In this document: positions 42,221 through 49,988 of the stretch, one piece after another | Layout of the letters: each line of letters opens with the position of its first letter | Position numbering within the stretch: position 1 is the first letter of the stretch | Assembly (NCBI RefSeq): GCF_036325985.1 | Contig: NZ_JAUHLI010000002.1 | Span: 1 to 64,000 of the forward strand | From: Alkalimonas cellulosilytica | GTDB lineage: Bacteria; Pseudomonadota; Gammaproteobacteria; Enterobacterales; Alteromonadaceae | DNA: 64,000 bases | Direction of reading: 5' to 3' | Made by a program: the position numbers and the translations under genes | Notes under the pieces: model-generated | Told to the model about the DNA's origin: nothing | The model's input: the letters and a program-made list of their open reading frames with translations, nothing else | Database searches by the model: none

Positions 42221-43564
42221 TTACTGTTGTAAGTCAGGGCTGGATGCTGTGATTGGTTTTAACAGCAACCAAAGCAAGGCCACTACTGCCAGGGCCATGC
42301 AGTAAAAACTGGCACTCACTACCTGCCAGGGGCTCAAGCCAAAACTGGCAGCCAGCAGCAGGGCCTGAGCACCATAAGGCAGCAGGCCCTGGCTAATGCA
42401 GGCAAAAATATCCAGCAAGCTGGCGCTGCGTTTTGGCGTGATACCATGGTTTTCTGCCAGTTTACGACTGATATCACCGCTAATCACAATGGCGACGGTG
42501 TTGTTGGCGACGCAAAGGTTGGTACCAAACACCAAACTGGCAATACCGAGCTGACCACTGCGCTCGGCCCGCATCTTCACCTTATCAAAGAAAGCACTGA
42601 GCCGCGATGACAGCCAGCCCAGGCCACCCTGCTGCTTGATAAACTCGCCCAGACCACCAATAAACATCGACAGTAAGAAAATCTCCTGCATCGAGGCAAA
42701 GCCACTGGCCATGTCCTGTCCCAGACTCCCGAGCGGGTAGTCGCCAAAGAATGCACCTTGTAGCGCCGCCAGGACAATGCCAAGACTCAGCACTGCAAAG
42801 ACATTCAAGCCCGCCACAGCCAATACCAGGATGGCGGCGTAGGGCAGCACAGCGCTCCAGCTAAAGGCTTGCGGGTTGATCTCGGCTGGCACACTGCCAA
42901 ACCAGATGTAACCAAACAGCACCACAGCAGCTGCTGGCAGGGCCAGCTTCAGGTTTTCGCGGAATTTATCTTTCATCCGCGCACCCTGGGTGCGGGTAGA
43001 GGCGATGGTAGTATCGGAAATAATCGACAGGTTATCGCCAAACATAGCGCCACCCAGCAAGGCGCCCGCCAGCAGCACCGGTGATAAGCCAGTTTGCTCG
43101 GCCAGTACTACGGCAATAGGAGCTAAAGCGCCGATGGTACCCATGGAAGTACCCATCGCCAAAGCGATTAAGGCAGCAATCAGAAACAAACCCGGGACCA
43201 GCAGCGAAGGTGGCACCAGGCTCAGGCCGGCGTTCACCACGGCATCAACACCGCCAGTAGCCACCGCCACACTGGAAAAAGCACCGGCCAGCAGGTAAAT
43301 CAGGCACATGGTTAAAATAGTATTTTGGCCTGCACCGCGGATCAGGGTTTCAACCGCCTGTTGCATCGAAGTGCGATGCAGCAACATGGCAATAACCAAT
43401 GCGGGCAGTACGGCAATGTGAGCTGGCAGCTGGTAAAATGCATAATCCACCCCCAGACTTTGGTAATAAAGCCCAGCGCCTAAAAACAGCAGCACAAAAC
43501 TGGCCAGTGGCAAAAAAGCCAGGGCGCCATACTGGCGAGGGGTAACCATCAAATGTTCTGGCAT
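42221..43564 (-). CDS. NhaC-family Na+/H+ antiporter-like transporter, probable methionine transporter
   Basis: 447 aa, about 11-12 membrane helices. NhaC-family motifs: LAMGTSMGTIGALAPIA, GGAMFGDNLSIISDTTIASTRTQG (the conserved Gly-Asp-Asn/Ser-Asp-Thr core) and FGTNLCVANNTVAIVISG. GGAGATGATGC precedes the ATG. Upstream at 43605-43620 lie two tandem 8-bp MetJ-type boxes. NhaC homologues under MetJ or SAM control have been proposed as methionine transporters (MetT), so methionine uptake is a better guess than pH homeostasis. This rests on the operator and is not proved by the protein sequence. Confidence 0.85.
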   Translation of the reverse strand: MPEHLMVTPRQYGALAFLPLASFVLLFLGAGLYYQSLGVDYAFYQLPAHIAVLPALVIAMLLHRTSMQQAVETLIRGAGQNTILTMCLIYLLAGAFSSVAVATGGVDAVVNAGLSLVPPSLLVPGLFLIAALIALAMGTSMGTIGALAPIAVVLAEQTGLSPVLLAGALLGGAMFGDNLSIISDTTIASTRTQGARMKDKFRENLKLALPAAAVVLFGYIWFGSVPAEINPQAFSWSAVLPYAAILVLAVAGLNVFAVLSLGIVLAALQGAFFGDYPLGSLGQDMASGFASMQEIFLLSMFIGGLGEFIKQQGGLGWLSSRLSAFFDKVKMRAERSGQLGIASLVFGTNLCVANNTVAIVISGDISRKLAENHGITPKRSASLLDIFACISQGLLPYGAQALLLAASFGLSPWQVVSASFYCMALAVVALLWLLLKPITASSPDLQQ

Positions 43565-43604
43565 GCATCATCTCCGACCAGTGATCAAATCGCGCTGACT
43601 ATAT

Positions 43605-43620
43605 AGATGTCCAGACGTCC
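43605..43620. promoter_or_regulatory. Tandem MetJ-type boxes
   Basis: AGATGTCC and AGACGTCC are adjacent 8-mers matching the MetJ consensus AGACGTCT at 6 and 7 of 8 positions. They lie 41-56 bp upstream of the transporter start codon. Confidence 0.6.
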
Positions 43621-43756
43621 TGTCAATCTGTAATAAATCTGTCTGTCACTATCCTTTACGGTATTTTCTTTGTGTATTCAATGCTTTTTTCGCTACTGAC
43701 TGCTCTGATCAGTGCTGATTGCTTGCTTTGTGCATGCATGGCGTACATTCAGGTTG

Positions 43757-43773
43757 TGTCGGATAATTTTACA
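43757..43773. promoter_or_regulatory. Candidate activator site of the PEP-CTERM gene
   Basis: TGTCGGATAATTTTACA is an imperfect palindrome about 80 bp upstream of the sigma-54 promoter, the usual distance for an enhancer-binding protein. Protein identity (PrsR type) is inferred. Confidence 0.35.
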
Positions 43774-43834
43774 ATGCAGCAAGCGCCCAGCTGATAAGAC
43801 CTCCGATAAGTCGACGAGACCTTTGTTTGAAAAA

Positions 43835-43850
43835 TAGGCACGATTATTGC
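43835..43850 (+). promoter_or_regulatory. Sigma-54 promoter of the GDSL gene
   Basis: TAGGCACGATTATTGC carries the invariant GG (43837-43838), ten bases, and GC (43849-43850). It is close to the consensus TGGCAC-N5-TTGC, about 60 bp before the ATG. Confidence 0.65.
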
Positions 43851-43911
43851 GATGAAATCTTCGAAGGCGTGTTTAACGCCTGAATAAAAACAACAAACAG
43901 GGTAGATAACG

Positions 43912-44934
43912 ATGACAATAAAAATCTTTAAGCAACAACTCATAAGGCTTCAAACCTTTTTCACCGTGCTGGTCTTTACCTTATTGGCAACGCCTGCACT
44001 TGCCGCACCGATGTTCTCGGATATGTATATTTTTGGTGATAGTTTATCCGATACCGGTAACACTCGCGCTGCAGTGCCGTTTGGCAGTTTGGGACCTATT
44101 GCGGCTGAGGCTGGTTATGGGCCGAATGGGCGTTTTTCCAATGGCGATCTTTGGCATGAGTTTTTGGCCGATGATCTTGGTCTTAGTACCTCACACTCAC
44201 GCGGTGGTGGAAACAACTTTGCTCATGGTGGTGCCCGGGTAAATAATGACACTGGCTTTTCTGCTGGCCTACTCTGGCAATGGGATAACTATCAAAGTCG
44301 TTTTGGCGGTGCGGTGATGGATCCGGCTGCGCTTTACGTAGTCTGGGCCGGCGGAAATGATATGCGTGATCTGGTGGGAAGCTCTGCGCCCTTAATGATG
44401 ATTACCTCCATTATGGGAAATTTTCAGACCATGCTGACTGAAATGATCCTGGGTGGTGCCACTACGTTACTGGTACCAAACTTACCTGATTTGGGAAGTA
44501 TTCCGGAATTTCGAACTGGTGCGAACAGTTTCTCAGGTACTGAAGTCAGTACATTATGGAATCAGGCGTTGCAACTCATGTTGATTGGACTGGCAAATCA
44601 ATACCAGATCGATATTTTCATGCTGGATGTATTTGGTATCTTTGACAGAATACTGGCTGATCCTGCTTCAGAAGGTTTTGCAAATACAACCGGAGAATGC
44701 CGCTCTATCCGAAGAGTCTTTGGAATTGCTTCTGAGGTCAGCTGTGCCAATGCCCATACCTATGTATTTTGGGACGAGATCCATCCTACCACGGCAGCAC
44801 ACTCTGTCTTAGGGCGTGAGGCAAGTCTGTTACTGGCTTCTGGTCAAACCGTGAACTTCCAGGTACCGGCGCCTGCTACCCTGCTACTGCTGGTTTCTGG
44901 TTTGATGCTGATACGTCTGCGTCGCCGGGCATAA
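43912..44934 (+). CDS. SGNH/GDSL hydrolase with PEP-CTERM-type sorting signal
   Basis: 340 aa. A signal peptide ends at about residue 32 (LLATPALAAP). Catalytic blocks of the GDSL family: FGDSLSDTGNT (nucleophile Ser near 45), NFAHGGAR, WAGGNDMRD and the Asp-His pair in DEIHPTTAAH. The C-terminus is VPAPATLLLLVSGL plus RLRRR, the PEP-CTERM tripartite signal in a VPAP variant, for processing by an exosortase and delivery to the surface or exopolysaccharide. Probably an extracellular lipase/esterase. The upstream sigma-54 promoter fits the known regulation of PEP-CTERM genes by PrsK/PrsR with RpoN. Confidence 0.9.
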   Translation: MTIKIFKQQLIRLQTFFTVLVFTLLATPALAAPMFSDMYIFGDSLSDTGNTRAAVPFGSLGPIAAEAGYGPNGRFSNGDLWHEFLADDLGLSTSHSRGGGNNFAHGGARVNNDTGFSAGLLWQWDNYQSRFGGAVMDPAALYVVWAGGNDMRDLVGSSAPLMMITSIMGNFQTMLTEMILGGATTLLVPNLPDLGSIPEFRTGANSFSGTEVSTLWNQALQLMLIGLANQYQIDIFMLDVFGIFDRILADPASEGFANTTGECRSIRRVFGIASEVSCANAHTYVFWDEIHPTTAAHSVLGREASLLLASGQTVNFQVPAPATLLLLVSGLMLIRLRRRA

Positions 44935-44945
44935 GCTCGAAGCAA

Positions 44946-44973
44946 AAAAACGGGCCGCGATACGGCCCGTTTT
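44946..44973. terminator. Bidirectional terminator between the GDSL gene and qmcA
   Basis: ACGGGCCG-CGATA-CGGCCCGT flanked by an A-run and by TTTCTT, usable from both sides. Confidence 0.8.
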
Positions 44974-44994
44974 CTTAGGTGAAAGGTGAAACCG

Positions 44995-45924
44995 TTAGAA
45001 CTTTTTACCGCTGAGCAATTCCTGAATGGCCCCGACGGAGCCAAGCACATTGCTGGTTTCAATCGGCAGGAAGATACGATCGCCTTCTTTAGCAATATTT
45101 GGCAAGGTCTGCAGGTATTCACGACCAAGCAAGTAGCCAATAACCGTATCCGAGCTCAGCTGGCCATCACCGGAGGATAATACTTCCTCAATGGCTTTAC
45201 GCTGGCCCTGAGCACGTAAAATAGCCGCTTCTTTTTCACCCTGGGCACTTAAAATGGCCGCTTCCCGCTCACCCTGAGCCCGGGCTATGGCGGCTTGCTT
45301 TTCACCTTCTGCTTCGGTCACGGTGGCGCGTCGTTGCCGTTCGGCGGTCATTTGCTTACGCATCGCTTCTTCCACGTCGACCGGTGGGGCAATATCCAGC
45401 AGCTCTACCCGTACGACTTTGATGCCCCAGCCATTACCGGCATCATCCAGCACCAGACGCAGCCGCTCGTTGATTTCTTCACGCGACTCGAAAATAGAGT
45501 CCAGTTCCATCCGGCCGATTTCTGCCCGCAGTGAGGTTTTAGCCAGCACTTCGACCGCCTGGATAATGTTTTCAACCTCGTACACCGCTCTTACCGGATC
45601 CAGGATCCGGAAATACAGCACGCCATTGATGGTGACTGTGACGTTGTCCTTGGTGATGACGCTCTGGCCGGGAAAGTCCAGTACGGCTTCACGCAAATCA
45701 ATCCGGGGGGTCTCAACGAATTTCAAATTACGTAACATGATAATTGGGCGCGGCTTTTCAATAAAAGGCACCGTGATCTGAATGCCGGATTGCAGGGTCC
45801 GGTTGTAGGTACCGAGCCGTTCAATCACCATGCACTCACTGTTTCGCACGATAAAGATGTTGTTGAGGATTAAGATGATGGCAAAGCCTGCCACCCCGAG
45901 TAATAAAATTAAGGCTAAATCCAT
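44995..45924 (-). CDS. qmcA: SPFH/stomatin-family membrane protein QmcA
   Basis: 309 aa from ATG 45924, with AAGGAG before it; the longer frame would overlap nfeD. One N-terminal membrane helix (about 3-24), the SPFH/band-7 domain (VPFIEKPRPIIMLRNLKF, VTVTINGVLYFRILDPVRAVYEVENI) and a C-terminal helical part with EGEKQAA/QGEREAAI repeats, typical of flotillin-like oligomerisation. QmcA and its NfeD partner form inner-membrane microdomain assemblies linked to FtsH-type quality control. Confidence 0.93.
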   Translation of the reverse strand: MDLALILLLGVAGFAIILILNNIFIVRNSECMVIERLGTYNRTLQSGIQITVPFIEKPRPIIMLRNLKFVETPRIDLREAVLDFPGQSVITKDNVTVTINGVLYFRILDPVRAVYEVENIIQAVEVLAKTSLRAEIGRMELDSIFESREEINERLRLVLDDAGNGWGIKVVRVELLDIAPPVDVEEAMRKQMTAERQRRATVTEAEGEKQAAIARAQGEREAAILSAQGEKEAAILRAQGQRKAIEEVLSSGDGQLSSDTVIGYLLGREYLQTLPNIAKEGDRIFLPIETSNVLGSVGAIQELLSGKKF

Positions 45925-45934
45925 TTTTAACTCC

Positions 45935-46381
45935 TTAGGTTGATGATAATTCGTCTTTGGGTGCAACCAGCAAGGTAATGCCATCAATACGGCAGACCTT
46001 GACTTCCTGACCTGGCTGCAGCCAGCTGGTATCCTGGTTGGTCGACTCTGCTTTTACCGGGTAAAAACTGCCACCCATTTTTGCCACCAGTTTATCGCCA
46101 TGCAGCTCTAACACCACGCTTTGTTGGTAACCAGGCTCTGCCATATTGACCGCTTTGGAGGTTCCCAGCCCTTTTCTTCGTAGCCACAGCGACAGGGGAA
46201 GAAACATGATGCAGCCAAATGCAAACACAAACAGCGATTGGGTAAAACTAAGTGCAAACAGCCAACTGCTGATAGCGGCGGAAAATGCACCCATCGAAAT
46301 AGCCAAAATAACGAAGGTGCCCGTCATCAGCTCCACGATGCCAAATGCAATGGCGATGATAAGCCAGACCAGTGCCAACAT
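45935..46381 (-). CDS. NfeD-family membrane protein
   Basis: 148 aa from ATG 46381 with AAGGAAATCAAG before it. Three or four hydrophobic helices (about 3-80), then the soluble NfeD OB-fold domain (MAEPGYQQSVVLELHGDKLVA, FYPVKAES, WLQPGQEVKVCRIDGITLLV). It is of the short NfeD1b type without the protease domain. It is paired with the SPFH protein encoded 10 bp downstream, as these families nearly always are. Confidence 0.9.
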   Translation of the reverse strand: MLALVWLIIAIAFGIVELMTGTFVILAISMGAFSAAISSWLFALSFTQSLFVFAFGCIMFLPLSLWLRRKGLGTSKAVNMAEPGYQQSVVLELHGDKLVAKMGGSFYPVKAESTNQDTSWLQPGQEVKVCRIDGITLLVAPKDELSST

Positions 46382-46590
46382 CTTGATTTCCTTAAATTGC
46401 AACTAGGTTCATAGTACTATACTAAGCTTTGCCCTGAAGCCCTACCGTCTTTTTGTAACAGGGTATGGCGAAAATGCTGTATTGCACAAAACAGCAGCAG
46501 TCTGCAGGCAAATTCAGCGGATATGCCGGGAAAAATGATACCGTTACTGTTTTGCTACGTATCAATCAGCCAACTTGTTCAGGAGTCTTT

Positions 46591-47745
46591 ATGCAAAATT
46601 TTACCTTTCATAATCCTACCCGCATCGTATTCGGTGAGCGGACAATCGCTGAGTTGGCTGCCCTTATCCCGGATGGAGCCAAGGTGTTACTGACCTATGG
46701 TGGTGGCTCCATCAAGCAGAACGGGGTCTATGATCAAGTAGTGGCAGCCCTTGAGGGCAAAGTGTGCCTTGAGTTCGCCGGCATTGAACCCAATCCATCC
46801 TTTGATACCTTGTTAAAAGCAACAGCCTTGCTGAAAAGCGAACAACTGGATTTTATCCTGGCGGTTGGCGGCGGTAGCGTGATCGATGGCAGTAAGTTTA
46901 TTGCTGCTGCAGCTTGTTATCAGGGCGATGCCTGGGATCTGCTCTGTGGCAAGGCCAAAGTCAAGGCAGCCATTCCTTTGGGGTGTGTATTAACCTTACC
47001 GGCAACCGGCTCGGAGAGCAATGGCAATTCAGTGGTCACCCGTTACAGCACTCAGGAGAAAATGGCCTTTTCCAGCCCCTTGGTCTACCCACAATTTGCC
47101 ATCTTAGATCCGACCACCACCTTTAGTTTGCCACCCCGCCAGGTTGCCAATGGTGTGGTTGATGCCTTTGTCCATGTGATGGAGCAATACCTGACGTACC
47201 CGGCGAACGCGCCGGTGCAGGACCGTTTTGCTGAAGGCTTGCTGCAAACTCTGATTGAACAAGGGCCGCAGGCTCTGGAGCGGCCGGAAGATTATGCGGT
47301 ACGTGCCAATGTCATGTGGGCAGCAACCATGGCGCTGAATGGTTTGATTGGGGTGGGGGTGCCGCAGGATTGGGCCACCCATATGATAGGCCATGAAATC
47401 ACAGCGCTGCATGGTCTTGATCATGCGCAAACCCTGGCCATAGTGCTGCCAGCTTTGCTGCAGCAGCAACGCCAGCAAAAGCGGGAGAAGCTGCTGCAAT
47501 ATGGTCAGCGGGTCTGGCAGCTGGTTCATCAGGATGAAGAACGCCTGATTGACGAAGCGATCAGTCATACCCGGGCTTTCTTCGAGCAAATGGGTGTACC
47601 GACCCGGTTAGCGGATTATGGCATCGATGCCGGTGCTATCGATGCCATGGTGGATCGCCTGGTGCAGCATAAGATGGTAAAACTGGGCGAGCATGGCGAT
47701 ATTACGCCGGAGGTATCCCGGCGTATTTTGCAGCAGGCGCTCTAG
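46591..47745 (+). CDS. yqhD: Iron-containing alcohol dehydrogenase YqhD/BDH-like
   Basis: 384 aa from ATG 46591 behind GGAG. NADPH-binding loop GGGSVIDGSKFIA (about 94-106) and metal ligands Asp194 and His198 in VVDAFVHVMEQYLT, then the two histidines of the GHEITALHGLDHAQTLAI region (about 268 and 282). It reduces short-chain aldehydes with NADPH, commonly as aldehyde detoxification. It stands alone and is divergent from nfeD. Confidence 0.92.
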   Translation: MQNFTFHNPTRIVFGERTIAELAALIPDGAKVLLTYGGGSIKQNGVYDQVVAALEGKVCLEFAGIEPNPSFDTLLKATALLKSEQLDFILAVGGGSVIDGSKFIAAAACYQGDAWDLLCGKAKVKAAIPLGCVLTLPATGSESNGNSVVTRYSTQEKMAFSSPLVYPQFAILDPTTTFSLPPRQVANGVVDAFVHVMEQYLTYPANAPVQDRFAEGLLQTLIEQGPQALERPEDYAVRANVMWAATMALNGLIGVGVPQDWATHMIGHEITALHGLDHAQTLAIVLPALLQQQRQQKREKLLQYGQRVWQLVHQDEERLIDEAISHTRAFFEQMGVPTRLADYGIDAGAIDAMVDRLVQHKMVKLGEHGDITPEVSRRILQQAL

Positions 47746-47820
47746 CAACCAACAAGTTCTGGACATCCAGAGCGCTGATTTGTTCTAATACCGGCCATTG
47801 TCGTTTTAAGGAATACCATT

Positions 47821-48630
47821 ATGTCCAGAATCGGAGTCTTTGGTGCCAATGGCCGGATGGGAAGAGCGCTGGTACAGGTTTGTCACGAGCAACAACTGAC
47901 ACTGGGTGCAGCCATAGTGCGGGCTGGTTCCAACTGGCTGGGTCTGGATGCCGGTGAAGTGGCCGCTTGTGGCACATTAAATGTCCCTTTGCAGGCTACT
48001 TCGGCGAGCGCTTTGGCTGAGGCCGATGTGTGGGTGGATTTCACCATGCCAGAGCCGATGCTGGCGCATTTGGATTTGGCGGTGGCTGCCAAAAAAGCCA
48101 TGGTGATTGGTGTGACCGGCCTGACCGATGCGCAGTATCAGCGGGTGCAACAAGCCAGCGCACAGATCCCGATTGTCTGGGCACCCAATATGAGCGTGGG
48201 GGTCAATCTCTTGCTACACCTGGTGCAAACGGCGGCCAAAGTGATGGGCCAGACGGCCGATATCGAAATCATCGAAGCGCATCATCGGTTTAAGAAAGAT
48301 GCACCGTCCGGCACAGCCATGGCGATTGGCGCCAGTATTGCCAAAACGCTTGGACGAGATTTAGCCGACTGCGCTGTCTATGGCCGTGAGGGCATGACCG
48401 GTGAGCGTTCGCAAAATACCATAGGTTTTGCCACGGTGCGTGGTGGCGACATAATTGGCGATCATACCGCTCTCTTTGCTGATTTAGGCGAAAGATTAGA
48501 AATAACTCACAAAGCAAGCAGTCGTACTACCTTCGCACAAGGTGCTATCAGGGCTGCCCTCTGGTTGCAAAACAAACAGCCGGGACTTTATTCCATGCAA
48601 CAAGTGCTTGGATTGACCGATTTGAACTAG
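47821..48630 (+). CDS. dapB: 4-hydroxy-tetrahydrodipicolinate reductase
   Basis: 269 aa, normal length. N-terminal nucleotide site IGVFGANGRMGRALVQ, DFTMPEPMLAHLD, and GVTGLTDAQ. The conserved catalytic block EIIEAHHRFKKDAPSGTA (His-His and Lys, about 155-172) is intact, as is GFATVRGGDIIGDHT. It makes tetrahydrodipicolinate for lysine and peptidoglycan. It lies 197 bp upstream of carA, the usual gammaproteobacterial neighbour. Confidence 0.97.
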   Translation: MSRIGVFGANGRMGRALVQVCHEQQLTLGAAIVRAGSNWLGLDAGEVAACGTLNVPLQATSASALAEADVWVDFTMPEPMLAHLDLAVAAKKAMVIGVTGLTDAQYQRVQQASAQIPIVWAPNMSVGVNLLLHLVQTAAKVMGQTADIEIIEAHHRFKKDAPSGTAMAIGASIAKTLGRDLADCAVYGREGMTGERSQNTIGFATVRGGDIIGDHTALFADLGERLEITHKASSRTTFAQGAIRAALWLQNKQPGLYSMQQVLGLTDLN

Positions 48631-48695
48631 ACTTTTGCACTTTAGTGGAAAAAAAAATGCAAAAGGGATGATTTCCTACGAACTTCAAAAAAGCA

Positions 48696-48749
48696 TTAGA
48701 CGTTTTAGCTAAGTTGGCATAAAATACCGAGAATTTGCCTGGGCAAATT
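48696..48749 (+). promoter_or_regulatory. Probable carA promoter and palindrome
   Basis: TTAGAC (48696-48701), 18-bp spacer, TAAAAT (48720-48725), followed by the 18-bp palindrome AATTTGCCTGGGCAAATT at 48732-48749, which may be an operator or an RNA hairpin at the transcript's start. Confidence 0.45.
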
Positions 48750-48770
48750 GGGGATAGTTGCTTTGGATTA

Positions 48771-48809
48771 AAAACGGGTGTTGAACGAGCAGGTTTAAGC
48801 CCGTTTTTT
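48771..48809 (+). terminator. Leader terminator (attenuator) before carA
   Basis: AAAACGGG (48771-48778) pairs with CCCGTTTT (48800-48807). The inner stem TTGAAC / GTTTAA has a GAGCAG loop, and T follows. It ends only 7 bases before the carA ribosome-binding site, so carA transcripts must pass through it. Confidence 0.75.
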
Positions 48810-48826
48810 GCTGTTTGGAGGTTATT

Positions 48827-49957
48827 TTGACGACGTCTGCCTTGCTGGTTTTAGAAGATGGCACTGTATTTCATGGTACGGCCATCGGTGCCGAAGGAGT
48901 TTCAGTCGGAGAGGTGGTATTCAATACCTCGATGACCGGGTATCAGGAGATCTTAACCGACCCCTCCTATGCTGAACAAATGGTCACCCTGACCAACCCG
49001 CACATTGGCAATACCGGCACCAATGATGAAGATGAAGAATCCAGCCGGATCTGGGCCAAAGGCCTGATCATTCGAGACCTTCCACTGCTGGCCAGCAACT
49101 TCCGTAATCAGGCTTCGCTCTCCGACTACTTAAAACAACGCGGCATCCTCGGCATTGCTGATATCGACACCCGTAAATTGACCCGGATCCTCCGTGAGAA
49201 AGGCGCCTTAAATGGCTGCTTAATGGCAGGTACTGAGCTGGATGCCGGTAAAGCGCTGGCGCAGGCGAAATCTTTTCCCGGCTTAAAAGGCATGGATTTG
49301 GCCAAAGAAGTCACAGTGACCGAGCCCTATAGCTGGACCGAGGGCAGTTGGCAGCTGGGCAAAGGTTTTGTCAGCCCGGCAGAAACCCCTTTTCATGTGG
49401 TTGCTTATGATTATGGTGTGAAGCGCAATATTTTGCGGATGTTGGTCGACCGTGGCTGCAAGCTGACGGTGGTGCCGGCGCAAACTTCTGCCAGCGATGT
49501 GTTAGCACTGAATCCGGACGGTATCTTCCTCTCCAATGGTCCTGGTGACCCGGCTCCGTGCGACTACGCCATTACTGCTATCCAGCAATTGTTAGCGACC
49601 GATCTGCCTATCTTTGGGATCTGCCTTGGTCACCAATTGCTGGCACTGGCCAGTGGTGCCCAGACGACCAAAATGAAATTTGGTCACCATGGCGGCAATC
49701 ATCCGGTGCAAAACCTCGACAACAATAGAGTGATGATCACGGCACAAAACCATGGCTTTGCGGTGGAAGAAGATGGCTTACCGGCCAACTTGCGTGCTAC
49801 CCACAAGTCCTTGTTTGATGGCAGCTTGCAAGGCATTCACCGTACCGACAAGCCAGCCTTTAGTTTTCAGGGCCATCCAGAAGCAAGCCCGGGGCCACAC
49901 GATGCGGCCGAGCTGTTCGATCACTTTATCGATCTGATGCGTCAGCGTCAGCATTAA
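48827..49957 (+). CDS. carA: Carbamoyl-phosphate synthase small subunit
   Basis: 376 aa starting at TTG 48827, preceded by GGAGG with a 5-bp spacer; homologues begin at this point (TTSALLVLEDGTVFHG). The N-terminal domain has FNTSMTGYQEILTDPSYAEQ. The C-terminal glutaminase has the nucleophile Cys in IFGICLGHQLLA and the His-Glu pair in FQGHPEASPGPHD. It supplies ammonia from glutamine to CarB for arginine and pyrimidine synthesis. carB follows after 31 bp. A leader terminator indicates transcriptional attenuation. Confidence 0.97.
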   Translation: MTTSALLVLEDGTVFHGTAIGAEGVSVGEVVFNTSMTGYQEILTDPSYAEQMVTLTNPHIGNTGTNDEDEESSRIWAKGLIIRDLPLLASNFRNQASLSDYLKQRGILGIADIDTRKLTRILREKGALNGCLMAGTELDAGKALAQAKSFPGLKGMDLAKEVTVTEPYSWTEGSWQLGKGFVSPAETPFHVVAYDYGVKRNILRMLVDRGCKLTVVPAQTSASDVLALNPDGIFLSNGPGDPAPCDYAITAIQQLLATDLPIFGICLGHQLLALASGAQTTKMKFGHHGGNHPVQNLDNNRVMITAQNHGFAVEEDGLPANLRATHKSLFDGSLQGIHRTDKPAFSFQGHPEASPGPHDAAELFDHFIDLMRQRQH

Positions 49958-49988
49958 TTCAGGCTAGCGAGGAAAGACAGAGTTTATT

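Larger units (their letters stand above)
43565..43911. other. 347-bp divergent control region of the NhaC-type and GDSL genes
   Basis: It holds a MetJ-type box near the left end, an imperfect palindrome at 43757-43773 and a sigma-54 promoter at 43835-43850. No gene is seen. Confidence 0.65.

Noticed and set aside
48668..48712. 14-codon open frame as a carA leader peptide
   Set aside because: Its possible ribosome-binding site is too close, codons show no arginine or other regulatory run, and the likely carA promoter starts downstream of it.
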